Shown here: positions 23,744 through 36,469 of the stretch, one piece after another | How the letters are laid out: every line of letters starts with the position of its first letter | Numbering within the stretch: the stretch's first letter is position 1 | NCBI RefSeq assembly: GCF_030253575.1 | Contig: NC_080563.1 | Span: forward strand, 11,551,001 to 11,615,000 | Length of the DNA stretch: 64,000 nt | Direction: 5' to 3' | Source of the DNA: Rhododendron vialii | Taxonomy: Eukaryota > Streptophyta > Magnoliopsida > Ericales > Ericaceae | Translations under genes and position numbers: made by a program | The notes under the pieces: generated by a model | The model's database searches: none | What the model was told of the DNA's origin: nothing | The model's input: only the letters and a program-made list of their open reading frames with translations

Positions 23744-24278
23744 TAGGCCTGTCAATGAACCGGATCCGATCCGAAAAATTCGATCCGAATTCGGATCCGA
23801 ATCCGATAACATCGATCCGATAATCCGATATTCCGAATCCGGTAATTCAATACGGATCCGGATCGGATTCGGATCGGATCGGATCGGATTAAATCCGTTA
23901 TCAATCCGAATCCGAACTTTATTTTTTTTAAAAATTTTAATTTTTTTTTAAAAAATAGTAAAATTTTTATTTTGAAAAAAAAATGTTTAAGAAGTTGTAT
24001 TTTTATTTTTATTTTTATTTTAAATTTTTTAAATTTTTTTTTGGAAAATAATTTTTTTTGAAAAAAAAATTTGTATTTTTTTCAAAAAAAATATTTTTTT
24101 TTGCTAAAATTTTTGAAGTAAAAAAAGTTTCCGGATCGGATTCGGATTTTCGGATCGGATCCGGATTTTCCGGATTCGGATCTGGATTACCACTATCGGA
24201 TTTGAGTCTTATCGGATCCGGATCGGATTGTGTCTTATCGGATCCGGATCTATCGGATCCGGCCCATTGACAGGCCTA
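23744..24278. mobile_element. hAT-type MITE filled with CGGATC-like repeats
   Basis: Perfect 14-base inverted ends TAGGCCTGTCAATG and an 8-bp target duplication CTACACAC (23736-23743 and 24279-24286), both diagnostic of hAT elements. The subterminal regions are made of degenerate CGGATC/CGGATT units on both arms; the centre is an A/T homopolymer-rich stretch. There is no gene; the 70-codon frame here is a repeat translation. Confidence 0.88.
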
Positions 24279-24345
24279 CTACACACATCTAGTGTGTGTG
24301 AGCGGAGATGTGTGTATTTTAATGTGTGTTTAGATGTGATTTTAT

Positions 24346-27094
24346 CCACAAACAAATTTTTTTAGTTTTGTCCTTATTTGAATTTTCTTCGCGTTTGTTT
24401 GTTTTGTGTCAAATTTTTTTAACTTTTTGATTCGTCTCGTTTTTTACTTTTATTCAAATATTTTGAACAAGGATCACTTTTAATATGGTGTCAGCCGTCC
24501 CCACCCTTTTCCATGTTACTACTAGCTAGCAAAAGAAAATATTAAATCTCATTTAATGTTTTCTACAGTTCACAATATTAAACTTTAGGCTGACGTTTTC
24601 TTGATTTCAAAGTAATTTTTGACAGGCATTTTCCATTCGCGTCTTTTGTGCATGATGAACAGTTTGGATCCGCTTCGGAATTAGGCTTTGCTTATAGTGG
24701 TGCCGAAACTTCACAGTTAAAGCACAAAAAGAAAACTAACAATACCGGAGTACATTTCCACACAAAAGAGTATAAGCATTTGTCATTCACACTTTTTTTT
24801 TTTTTTTTTACAAGGTGATTCACACTTCGCTAAACTATTTTACATATATCTATGCATATGACAAAATAAAAAGATTTTGAAAATGGAGCCGGGGGTTTAG
24901 TAGCGCCGGCCGCCACGACAAAATTTTTAGAAAATGCAATTATTATGTGAAAAAAAAAAATTATTCCCAACTTATATAGACCCGCCCCCGGTAGATATTT
25001 TTTCATTATTTTTTGCTATATACTAGTCCTTAATCCTATAATTTTTTTTTATTTTAAGAAAGGAGACCCAAAAAAGTATTCTAAAATTAAATTCAATGGG
25101 TCAAAGTGAAATAATATAAAGGATGAGGTCTAATTAAGGGACGGCTCACCTCTCACGTCGAGACTTCCGTAAAATTAAAAATTATTTATCATTTGGCGTT
25201 TTGTGTAAATTTCTCAAACTCCATTCAAAAAAGGTGGCCTAAATCAATTTTCAATATTCAATGGATCAGGAGCACACTGGCACGAAACCACCCGAGACCG
25301 AAGGAAAGGCAAGATGTCAATAGAAATTCCAAAAAGAGAACACAAACAAAACACCTAAGCAAAACCCAAAAAGACAACATAGCCCAAAGCACCAAACTAA
25401 CCCAAAGACCAAAAAACAAACCTCCAGCAGCAACACCAAAAACCAAAACACTAGAAAGAAAACTGAACAAACCGGAAAGTCAAACACCAAAAAAAAAAAA
25501 AAAACTACTAAGCAAAGACCCGCACGGCAAACAAAAAACTGAACCTGAAACTCTAGCGAAAGAGAAGCATCATCTTCCCCATCAGAACGACATGAAAGAG
25601 TGTTGGACACAATTTAAGATGCCTCACTTTAGAAGATAGACTAAATTAAAGTTAGTCTTTTTTTATACTTTATGTGCAAATGACAAACATCATTTACTAT
25701 AGTTTTTGTTATGTAATTTTAATTTTTCCTAGAGTACTCGATAACATTCATATTGTAATGGATCTTTTTTATTTTTTTTAGTATACATTTTGCCAGTACT
25801 AGGATAAAATCTTGACTCCGTCCCTATTTTGAATATATAACTCAACCAATCAAAATAGAACTCGGCATTTTTTCAAGTCATGAGTATTTTGGTTGACCCG
25901 TTTGTTTTTCAAATTCCTTTCTTTCAGTGACTAGTTTCTGTTTTCCCCAATATTTTGGAAGCAAGTTTTCCGATCTCTTTGATGCTTTTCTTCAAAATTT
26001 TAAGAGTTCATTTTAGTGTTGTGTAATAGAATTATATAGAAGTAAAAGAGAAGAAAAGTCTAAGCAATTGGGAAAAGGTTAAAACCTACAAATTCCCAAC
26101 TAATTGGGTTAGAGCTAGCACAAAGAATAGCCCAATAAACTGTATTTTTTTTTTTTGGAATTTATAGAATGGGGTTTGGGTCTTGTCTGGTGGGGGTGCC
26201 ATTGCCAATATCATGTAATCCTACATTACACGTCTCCCACTGGTTCGGATCATATTTGTGAGCCGCTGCCGCTATGGGCTGACAAAATTATAGAATAAGT
26301 AGAGGTTATGGAGGTATGCTGCACGTGCGTTATGGAGAGGAACTGATCCCTTAAATCATCAAGGCAGGGAAAAGGGTGAACAAAAACAAACCACAACTAT
26401 ATATCTGGCGATCGAATAGAACATGAAAGTGAAACTGTTCCTTGTATCGTTGGATCGCTCATCCATTCTGATTTACGAGGTCACTTTAGCTCATTGCCTC
26501 TAATTTTTTATTACTAGGTTGTTCCACTTTTTGAAAAAATTATTTTTTGAAAAAGAAGGTAAATTTCAAGGTCAAAAATCATGTGTTTATGCAAATAATT
26601 TTTCTACCAATATAAATCTTATTTGATAGATCTCATTGAGATCTTTTAAACGGTGCCAAAAAAATTAAAAAATTATTTTTCATTTTCGTTATATTTGAGT
26701 TTGAAATTACATTCTTTTTTTAAAAAAAAGATTTTTGGAGAAAACGTAACGGGGTTAAGCTTGTTAAAGATCAAGACATATGATCCAATACAACAGGCCT
26801 CATTTTAACTATAGAATAACTTCTTTACGAAGCTTTTCGTAAACTGAGTTTACTACGTACGAGGTCCAATAGCTCGTGGAAAGTGTTTTTGAACGGTCCG
26901 GATTGAAAATCAATTTTGACTGGTCAAAATTGAAAAGTAATCTCAACCATTGATTGCGCAAATGGACGTGCGAGATTGTGCGAAACCGTGAAAAACTTAT
27001 TCTCTTTTAACCTCCGTGAATAAGTTTCTCTCTTTTAGCTAACCTTCGGCCGAAGCCTCAAAACAACCTTAGCCCACCGCCTCAAACAAATTAA
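24346..27094. other. Non-genic spacer left of the Harbinger element
   Basis: 24485-24630 is the third copy of the duplicated upstream segment (see 12250-13170). 25193-25640 is an A/C-rich tract (AAACCAAAACAC-like) with a 148-codon low-complexity frame, more likely a degenerate LINE 3' region than a gene. 26525-26710 is a dispersed repeat described separately. The rest shows no gene. Confidence 0.45.
26525..26710. repeat. Dispersed repeat shared with 41025-41190
   Basis: Shared text includes TCAAAAATCATGTGTTTA, GATAGATCTCATTGA and TTGAGTTTGAAA in the same order and spacing. At the second site the sequence is the internal part of the MITE at 40540-41300, so this is probably a fragment or relative of that element. 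Confidence 0.6.
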
Positions 27095-28369
27095 GGGCCC
27101 GATTGGATGCGGTATGAGTTTTGGGTGTATTATTTATGAAGGGGGGATAAAATAATAAGGGGTATTAATTAAGAAGGAAGGACCCATATTGATGTGACAT
27201 TTATAGAGGGTGTATTAAAAAGTAGATGGTTTGGATGATGTATTAGAGAAGGAAGATAAATTAATACTTGATTTGGATGAAGGATAAAATGGGTGTATAA
27301 GAAAGGGTGTATGATGTAAAAAGATGTCAAATGACTCATTTGCCCTTGTGCAGTGTATAATTTGATTATTTATTACGTTAAACATATAATTATGAAATCC
27401 AACTTTTAATTTATTTTTTTCACAAATAATCAATAAAAATTAGTTAAGTAATATAATAATATTTAAAAAATCATTTTTTAAACATATAATTCGTTTTTTA
27501 AATTAGTTAAATACCACCCACATGTTTCCATTTTTATAATAATATGAAAAATTCATTTTTAAAATGGGTTATTATATTTTGTTTTATTTCATTAATATTG
27601 GTTAATTTCATTATAAATAGCACTCATTATTCTTATCTCATCCCACATATCTCCATTTAAATATCTAGTTTTACATTTTTGTTTTTTTGCATCATTTGAA
27701 TGGCACACCGGGCTTGGAGCGAGTAGGAGGAGGAGATGTTGCAATTCTATATACACTCTTGTTAGCAAAGATTTTTCATATTGTTCATGTATTTTTTTTG
27801 TAGCTGAATCCACGAGTTAGACACATGAGGGACACGCAATTTACCAATAAAAATCATTTGTCTAAAAAAAGAGTTATAGTAATGATCCAATGAAGAAATT
27901 CAAAATTAACAACTCGATTCCATTCAAGAAATGAACAACTCGTGTCCATTCACAAAATTTTGCTCTACATAAGACAATCTTCATTTCGAAATTCTCAAAC
28001 TTATACTTACACCTTCATTCTGAATCGAATAAAATGTGCCAACAAAATACAACATATGAAACCTAAGAAAAAATTACAATGCTTCATCCTCTTCTTGGTC
28101 TTCCATTGCTTCTTTTTCCTGTAGGACTCGGTGGCGTGCTTAGATACGTGTCGAACAGTTGTTAACATTTGGCTCAGATAATTTGTAAGTTCAAGACCAC
28201 TTTTTGAAGGACTAGTAGGCTGCAACATTAGTGCCCAATTTGACCTTCTAATGTTGCCCCGCCTAAGTCCTCAACACGTCTTTGAAAAATTTATCATCAT
28301 AGCCAAAAAAATCTGGATAAGGGCCCGGTTGATACATCAAGCACAATCTTGGACACAGTTTGGAACCCA

Positions 28370-30700
28370 AAATGCATTCAAACCTTTATTTTTTTGAACA
28401 AAAAACCTGATTCACACACGACAGTTAGTTTGAACAAAAAATCGGCCATAACAGTAGCAGCACCAGATTTTGTAAAAGGTGTATCCTGTTTGGACACAAC
28501 AGCAACACAAACACCTCTTTGGATGCTAAAACCACAAACACACCTACTGGAACACACACACACACATACACCTACTGCAAATCCCTCAAAAAATTGCATT
28601 AAACAACCTCCAATCTCCATTAAAACTGCAGTTTGGACACACACACACATAGAGCAGTAGCAGATGTTGCACTTGCATAGCAATGTGCAGTAAAACTGTA
28701 TTCAAACCTCAAAATTTTTGAACCAAAAACCTGCTGCACACACAACAATCAATTTGAAAAAAAACCCTGTACACTGCATGCCGAAGTGTAACCAAAAACT
28801 TTCCAGAACAGCAGCAACAGTCCAAAAACTTTCAGCAGTCCAAAAACAACAGCAGCAGCAACAACACAACACACACAGCAGTCCAAAAACAGGTACCAAT
28901 GCAATTTGAAAGCAACCTTGGGCTCAGATCAAATATCATCACTACCAAACCCACAAAACAGCCTTCTACATTGCAGAAAATAACATGCAGATCAAGAAAA
29001 CAGGTTTCTAAACCCATAGCTAGACTGGATTGAGCTCAGAAAATTTAATTCGGGAATCATAGAGTACTCATGGTTGCATCTAATGATACCCCGCCATGGT
29101 ATCTACCTTAATTAATAATAGAATTGATTCATCATTATCCATAAATAAAGAGAACACACACATTCATGCCCATATACCTATTTTCTGAGTTTAGCATGTT
29201 GTTTTCTGAATTTAGCATGTTGTTTTGTGTCCAGTGGCAACCACATACAGCCCTGCTGATGCACACACTCACAACAATAGGACGGTCAAATATATCTAAA
29301 TCAGAGGGGCAGCCCAAAAACAATCCAAAATCACACCCCAACGGTGCCCGAAAACAGTAGCACACATTGGATAAGGCACACGTACACACACACACCCATC
29401 AGAAAAAGCATGCTAAAATACCTGCTGTACACACAAGCTTGAACCAAAAATCTGCCCCACTGGTTTTAAATCCAAAGCCACTTGAGAAGTGGGATTATAA
29501 ATCGACAGTACCTAACATGTTTTTTTGTGCCTTTTGGCTCAGATTATTTAACATCATAGCCAACTATACAACCTTTTCATAACCCATAAAAACTGTAGAA
29601 AAATGCATAACATAACACTTAAACAACAAAAAAGTGCATGGTAAATGCAGAAAACAGCACTTAAACAGCAGAAAACTGCATGGTCAATGTAGAAAACATC
29701 ACTTCATAAGCAGAAAACTGTCCTCCAACAGAATAGAATAGCATGGTAACAGCAGAAAACTGCCCTCAAATAGAACAAAATAACATGGTAACAGCCGAAA
29801 ACAGCATTGCCAATCAAATTTGACTAAGCTTTTACAACATCATAGCCACCTGTAACACACACTCACTTAACATAGCAATTGAAACACCAGCAGCAACAGC
29901 ATAAACAGAAAGCTAAGCTAGTCATAGCAAGACCATATCCACCAATATATGTCAAACCACCTATCCTTAGGCTCAGAACAAATATCATCATAGCCAATCC
30001 ACTAATTTTACCAACTAACCTGCTATTCATGGGGTTTCTTAACCAACAAACCACTGAATTTTCAACCATCAACCAAGACTTAACTTGGACAAAAAATCTG
30101 CCCTTTTTTTAACCACAAAACCTTGACTTTTGAACCAAAAATCTGCTGCACACACAGCACTTAACTGAGCACACACACACACAGCCTGCCAATTGCATGG
30201 TAAACCCAGAAACAACACAAAACAACAAGAAAACCCATGAACATAGCCTGCTAAAAGGGTACTCAGAGCTGAAAACTTTTTTGGGCTCAGAAAATATAAG
30301 TTAGGAATCATAAGGGTACTCATGGCTACATTTAATTATACCCCGCCAAGATATCTACCTTAATTATTCATTGAATTCATTTATCATTGCCCAAATAAAG
30401 GTACTCATGACTGCATGTAGTTGATTTCTGGGTTTGGCATGCTGTTTTCTGCAGTTTAGCATAGTGTCTAGTGCTAAGTAAAACCTGTGATACTTGCACA
30501 TTGCACTGGACTGCAATCACACACACACACACACACACACTGACACTGTCTAGTTGCCAGCAAGCACAACTAAAAAATGGTGAGGGCTCAGCAAATATAA
30601 GTTGGGAATGAAAATGGTACTCATTGCTGCATTAAATTATACCCCGCCAAGGTATCTACCTTCATTAACAAGTGAACTCATTCATCATTGCCCATAACCT
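28370..30700. repeat. Internal repeats of the Harbinger element
   Basis: A block of roughly 110 bases (GGCTCAG...GTACTCAT...ATACCCCGCC...ATCTACCTT...ATCATTGCCCA) occurs three times in the same orientation at about 29034-29147, 30282-30400 and 30584-30695. Between them are many (CA)n runs and recurring phrases such as GAACCAAAAA(A/T)CTGC and AGCAGAAAACTG. No open frame spans the blocks. Confidence 0.75.
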
Positions 30701-30997
30701 GTCATGCAAATATTTTTCCCGTTAGAATCTCACATTCACCAAAAGGTACACCAAATGCAACAATACATAGCATTGTGATCATCGAACCAAGGTTTAGTGT
30801 CAAAATATTACAAGGTTTAGTGTCAAAAGATTACAAAGTTTAGTGATTACACATCCACCGGTGCTTAATTACACAAAAAATTGATACCACTAGTTATAAA
30901 ATTACTTAGTTACACAAAAAATGCCAACCCTATTTATATCATTTGCAATATTGGCCTCTTTAAAAAATAGGTACCAATATTCTCACTGTTGGCCACT

Positions 30998-32112
30998 TCA
31001 AATTGGTCCATAGATCTCACCATTAAGGATGACCTCAATATATTCTTGCCTTTCCTCCTCTTTACACCCATAGAAGTTGTCCACCCTTTGTTCCTCTTCA
31101 CAAATAACAGCACTTAACTTGAATTTTTGTGTAAGTGTGATATTAAGCTTCCCGAGCTCGTTCTGAACGTTCTGTCGACGTTCCGATAGGTGTCGTTCAT
31201 ACCCAACTGAGTTCACCATTGCCCCCATATGGCTGGAGGTATCCTTCATAAAAGCATTCATGTTTGCATGGAAGGATTCTTCCTCCTCACCCATTCTTGT
31301 CCTCTTTCTCCCCTTCTTAGGAGCAGGATTAGCCGGGGTCGAGGTCGGTCGGGGAGTGGTGGTCGGGAGTGACCTATGCGGTGTGGAGGTCGGAGGTGTG
31401 GAGGCCGGAGGTGAGGAGTTCGGACGTGTGGGAGTAAGGGTGGAAGTGGAAGGGGTTTCATTGAAGAATGAATCGTCAAATTCTGGACCAAAGTGGGGCA
31501 TGTAAACATCATCCGGTCCACCAAATACATCCGGCATTGCCATTTGCACCGGATCCTTTGCACCCTCCCCCGTTGCCCTATCCTTTCCAAAGAGGACAAC
31601 CCAATCATCAAACATTGGGAATGGCTTCATGTTCATGCCTTTGGCCTTTTTTGATTAGGCCTACACAAACATTGTAAGTTATTAGTACAAAATCACATGC
31701 ATGAACTATCAAATAAACCATTGATAGTTACCTTTTCGTACTCCGCCCACACCGTTGGGTCATCGACCACAATGCGTTTGTTGGTATGGTCCCAACTCAT
31801 CCCACTAAGACCAGTTATATCAAGTATATTATGGTATGTTTGTTTCCAATACCTTACTTTTGAGTCAATGTGGGGATTGGCCTTAATGTGTGCATCTGGT
31901 AACAACTTTGCCAACTCGACCTCACAGTGTGTGAAGAACCCGGGTCTAAACCCATTTTCAGCAGGCCACTTCCACTTTTCGGAAAGCTCATTGATCATAA
32001 CCTTGAGTAAGGTATCCTCTTCCACTTGCCTCCAAGTTTTACGGGGCTTTTTGAAAGGACCTTCAATTTTAACAAGTTCGGGTTCTTCGGTAGTCATTGC
32101 TGCCAAGTGCAT
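30998..32112 (-). CDS. Myb/SANT-like protein of the Harbinger element (ORF1)
   Basis: Exon 1 32112-31732 and exon 2 31645-30998, joined EYEK|AKGM (donor AAAAG|GTAAC, acceptor CAAAAAAG|GCC), giving 342 residues; ATG at 32097 is an alternative start. Residues ~20-125 are the plant Myb/SANT-like DNA-binding domain: RKTWRQVEEDTLLKVM, then CEVELAKLLPDAHIK, VRYWKQTYHNILDI and GMSWDHTNKRIVVDDPTVWAEY. The second exon starts KGMNMKPFPMFDDW and LFGKDRATGEGA, the conserved second block of these proteins, followed by a Thr/Pro-rich region and a basic KKGRKRTR motif that could be a nuclear signal. In Harbinger elements this protein helps the transposase reach the nucleus and bind the ends. The acceptor choice is forced, because the more obvious AG upstream would bring in a stop. 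No frame breaks. Confidence 0.85.
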
Positions 32113-32280
32113 TCAAGTAGTACAAGGTATATAAAAGGAGTATAACATTGAATAATGACTTCGATTAACTAGGAAAGCTGGATGTCGCAATACAAAAGCA
32201 TTAAAAGTTACAAGATCATACCACACAACAATTACTAAGTTCAATTACAAATACTTCAAACACTTATTAATACAAATGTC

Positions 32281-33697
32281 TCAAATATTTTCCACTAGTC
32301 CCCCACCATTGCCTAACCAATTGTTAAACATAGCGGTAGCCAATGCATCCCTCCCCGCAGTCCATTCATTGGAAGCCTCAATGGTACCAATGTTGTCATC
32401 AACCTCCACATTATGTAGATTGTCTTGCTCCCATTGCGTATACTCGGCCTCAATAGGATTGTTCGACATCTCTCTCTTAATGAGGTTACGGACAAGGCAA
32501 CAAGCTGTCACAATACGACATTGAGTCCTTTTGGGGTAATAGAAGGCACATTTCAATAGTGTGAATCGCATCTTAAGAACACCAAAGCTTCTCTCAATGA
32601 CATTCCTAGCTTGGGAGTGCTTCATGTTGAAGTACTCCTCTTTCGTAGCCGGGACGCCACCTTGCCTCCAAATGTTAATGTGATACCGTTGGCCACGGTA
32701 CGGTGCTAGAAAACCATCCCCATTTGTATAGCCACCATCCACAAGGTAGTAATGTCCTGTAACCAATGGAAGTTACGACATTGACTGCGGAAAATGTAAT
32801 GGACTCAAAAGGAAACATGAACTTAGGATTTGAAATGTACCATGCGGGACTTTCAAGCCAGTGGGTCTTGTAATGGCATTGTGAAGAATTCTAGAGTCTG
32901 TGGCCGAGCCTTCCCAACCAGACAATACATAGGAGAACTTTTGATCCCGAGTACAAACACCTAAGACATTAGTAGAGATCTCACCCTTCCTTGACCTATA
33001 CCGTGGCTTGTCAACTGCCGGGGGATTAACTGGCACGTATGTCCCATCCAAAGCCCCAAGACAATTCTAGAAGAAATTATGAAACAAGTGAAGTGAGAAC
33101 TTATGGGGAAGAGTACTTATGGGAGAGTTTATGATTGAAAATGAAAGAAATAACATTCATTGAACTTGAGTGTACCTGAAACCAACTCCATCTACTGTCG
33201 TGGTAGTTAGGAGGAATAGGCTTGGGCTTTTCTAGGAGCATGTTGTAAAGCCGCAAGATGGCTTGAAGCATGGCATTGAAATGCCTGCTTACTGTTTCAC
33301 CCGATCTCCAAAACTCATATTTCGTACACCTCTGCTTTGTATGGTGTGAAATGATCCACAAGAAAATGGCAACCCTCTCCTCAAGACATACGTAGTGTGA
33401 ATCCCCTAATCCAACACCTCGGACTAAAAAGCACAACCTCATAAACGTATGTCTATTCACCCTCAACTGATCGTAGCAATCACTTTCATTACCCCTCATA
33501 AGCCGATTGAGGTTATCTACTTGGGTCTGGTAAAAGTTCGGATTAGGAGACAAGTGTGGACATGGACGTCGTTTTGTGGAGGTGATGAAGAAGTAGAGGT
33601 GAAACACAGCCAATGTAGAACTAACGAAGGCGGATAACGCCATGATTGTCATTTCATTTCTTCTTCTCCTTATTTGGGTCCTGTTTAATCTTGCCAT
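32281..33697 (-). CDS. PIF/Harbinger DDE transposase (HARBI1-like nuclease)
   Basis: Three exons: 33697-33176, 33066-32841, 32756-32281, giving 407 residues without stop or frameshift. Junctions read [18 protein letters not shown] and [14 protein letters not shown], matching the family. The N-terminal part has the helix-turn-helix-like region ([16 protein letters not shown] ... [15 protein letters not shown]). The DDE_4 domain has all three acidic residues in context: Asp in ALDGTYV, Asp in GSATDSRIL and Glu in [14 protein letters not shown]. It cuts and pastes elements bearing matching TIRs into TTA/TAA sites in the nucleus. The first in-frame ATG (MARLNRTQ) is taken as start; upstream codons VDR are open but lack ATG. 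It is transcribed together with or just upstream of the SANT-like gene, same strand. Confidence 0.9.
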
Positions 33698-34513
33698 CCT
33701 ATCAACCCTAAAGAACAATAGTCATAGAGCAGAGACGTTCAATAGGTGAGAAAGAACTTGCATAAAGTTCTGTCCTAAAATATAGGACGGTCAAATATAT
33801 CTAAAACATAAACCATCTGAATTTGGGTATGAGATGTGGACATTTTAGTTCAATGAATTATTAGCATAAGCTTGTTTCTATATTCAACTCTCAAACTACC
33901 CAAACTAGTTAACCAACTATTTGCATCAACACATAGCTTTGTTTCTTCTCTCCCATCTGTCAGTAAAACAAATATGAACTGTGCAATAGTTGTTCCATTA
34001 CAGTAATAACGCACAACTATTATTCAAAGATACCCAGTCTAGTATATATTAACATTCCTATCTTTACTTATGAAGCAAAAAAATCTACCAAACAAGTGCT
34101 TGACTGCTAGACATCTGCTTAAGTCCCCTTAGTAAAACGCTGTAAATTTATTGCCAACAGTTGGAGCAATAAGAGTGTCTAGTGTGATATGAAGCTGCTA
34201 TTGGCAGGTCCGTATTTACAAATATAAGTGTTCTCTCCTTTTAGGTAGATCCTATTTACAATGAAGTAGGATTAATATCACGTAAAGATTTCAGCAAAAT
34301 ACAATCACGACACTATTTTAACTTATATATGAAACAACAAATAACGTGCCCGATTCGATGCAGCCTTAGCAAGGGGGATAAGCTTATCTGCCTGGATAAG
34401 CACATAAACCAAGGTTTGCCGTTTGGCAGCCCATTTCAATACCCGGATGAGTTATGCCTAGGACTATTTAATCCACCCAAGGGTGGAATTAATGGGCAAC
34501 ATCAACCTCAGCT

Positions 34514-34515
<2 letters not shown>

Positions 34516-34570
<55 letters not shown>
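34516..34570. repeat. (CT)n microsatellite
   Basis: An uninterrupted CT dinucleotide run of about 27 units within the right part of the Harbinger element. Confidence 0.95.
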
Positions 34571-34573
<3 letters not shown>

Positions 34574-35943
34574 TGTATGTCGTTAGGCACGTATGCCTCA
34601 ATATACATAATTAGTAAATACCCACATATGTATACTAGTTCAGAATCTACAGACATGCTTGCACATGGAAAACAGACTCAATGAGTTACTAAAACATGAA
34701 AAGAAGAAAAAAACAATAAAAAGCAAAGGAAAAAAGGAAAAGGAATTGCAGAGCAAGATGAGTGAAAAAATGCAGTTGATGCTCAATGTGGCTAATGCTC
34801 AACTTGTTTCATCAACTATGATCAACTGAAGGCACCAAAACCTTTACCTGTACAATGGAGCTTAAAATGGACCTAAAAAACAAACACATCTTGCCCAAAC
34901 CAGGCAACCTAATCACAAAAGGACACTACTAACCATATCCAAATTTTTCTTTAATATGTTTTCCAATGCAGAATGTTGCCATTAATAAATACTAACAATT
35001 TTTTTCAAAATGACAAGAAAACTACAATGGGAACCAAGTTATCAGTGATATACATGCAATGCAATGGTGACAGTAAAACTAAGAAATAAGGAGTATCTGG
35101 TACAAGATTATTGAGATACAAATTTAATTACCAAATTTCAAGGAACACATCTCTTTCTCTCTTCTTTTTTATTTTTTTTTATTTTTTTGTAATGAGCACA
35201 TCTGTTTCTGTTAGTATATACAGAGTCAGACTTATATATTGCAAAACTAGTTGATGCTCAATATCAGGAAATCCTAACCAAAAAATGGCATAATCTACTG
35301 TTTTCTGGTTTGCATGTTCTGTATTCAAGTAATAGTTGATTTTTTGGGGGGTTTACAGTTGTTCTCTGGGATTAACAGAAGAATACCAACAAATCAGGCT
35401 GAAATCAACAAAAACGAAACCATAATCAAGTCCATATACAAGAAATCTAACAGAAATCGAAACCCTAACTACAAATCGAAATCGAAATCAAAAATCCTAA
35501 CAAGAAATCACAAATAACAACAGATCGTTCCTGCTAGTGTAAATCGAAATCAAGAGCAGGTGTATATCTTACCAGAATCGTGCAAGAAATCGCTCAAAAT
35601 CACCACCAAAATCGCACACAGAATCACACAACAAAAGACAGCTTTTTTGCGTTTTTGTACAGTGTGAAAGGAGATAAAGCGATCGAGGATGAAGAGGGGG
35701 ATTAGGGAGGGCAGAAATGTTAGAAAATCACCTGTATACAACCAGATTATCTATTGCTCGGTCCAGAGGTAGCCATAGTTTAGTACCTCTTCCACCGTAT
35801 TGGGGTGAATACGCGAAGAAGGGGGAGAAGCGAATATAGCTGCAAATAGCGATGCCAAAGCATCCTAAACCAGTCTCATCACCCCTTATCCGGGGTTATA
35901 AGCGAATACACCCGAGATATACTGGATCCAATCGGGCCCTTAA

Positions 35944-36469
35944 GGTAGTAAATTGGAAGAATTTGTGTTTGTTAGAGGCCCAAACTATGCAACGACTCAA
36001 CAAACTAAGAAGTAATTAAGATCCGTTTTTAATCACCAACGTCATTACCTAAACTCTGCGTGGGCTACACACCGAGCTTCACTGTATAGTAATCTTAAAA
36101 TTTCTAGTCTTGAATTTTAGACCATACAATTGAATACTTGGATCAAGCATTTATTGCTATTGCTATCCAATCTATTTGATTCTTCGTTCATCCAAATAAA
36201 ATGTGAAGCCCTACAACACCAACGCAGATCTGATCATTCAAGTGGAGCTCGGTGTGGGCTGAGTGGGTAAAGTTCACCTACTTTTTTGGGTGGATGATTG
36301 AACAAAATTGTATTCCAAACTCGAACAGTACTGCCTTTTAAGTTTCGTACTTCTATACTAAAAATTGAACAATCTACCACCCAACCTTGCTCAACTCATC
36401 TCTAAGTCAATGCAACTTGTTAATTAGAAGTATAGTGTGTGTCGGGTGTGTATTAGGATTTTCCCTAAG
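35944..36469. other. Upstream region of SLAC1, distal part
   Basis: No gene or clear element. This is single-copy-looking AT-rich DNA between the Harbinger insertion and the MITE at 36470. It starts right after the transposon flank. Confidence 0.4.

Larger units (their letters stand above)
27095..35939 (-). mobile_element. Complete PIF/Harbinger DNA transposon, apparently autonomous
   Basis: An 8845-base element. Left end GGGCCCGATTGGATGCGG; right end (complement) GGGCCCGATTGGATCCAG; both continue into a GGGTGTAT match about 30 bases in. TTAA flanks both ends (27091-27094, 35940-35943); with Harbinger's usual 3-bp TTA/TAA duplication the exact split is ambiguous. Inside, on the minus strand, are the two standard Harbinger genes: a Myb/SANT-like protein (30998-32112) and a DDE transposase (32281-33697), both uninterrupted after splicing. 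About 3.9 kb left of the genes is CA-rich, repeat-filled and non-coding, making the element longer than most Harbingers. A TIR-like sequence (GTGCCCGATTCGATGCAGCC) at 34346-34365 hints at a nested or rearranged right end. Confidence 0.9.

Noticed and set aside
25193-25639. 148-codon Lys/Thr/Pro-rich open frame, the longest unassigned frame left of the Harbinger
   Set aside because: Extreme A/C composition, no domain and no second exon; similar tracts at 1680-1910 and 11830-12080 belong to LINE 3' ends.
31645-31670. Acceptor TTTGTGTAG|GCC for the SANT-like gene
   Set aside because: It would put TAA in frame directly after the junction; the AG 17 bases further restores the conserved KGM-KPFP reading.
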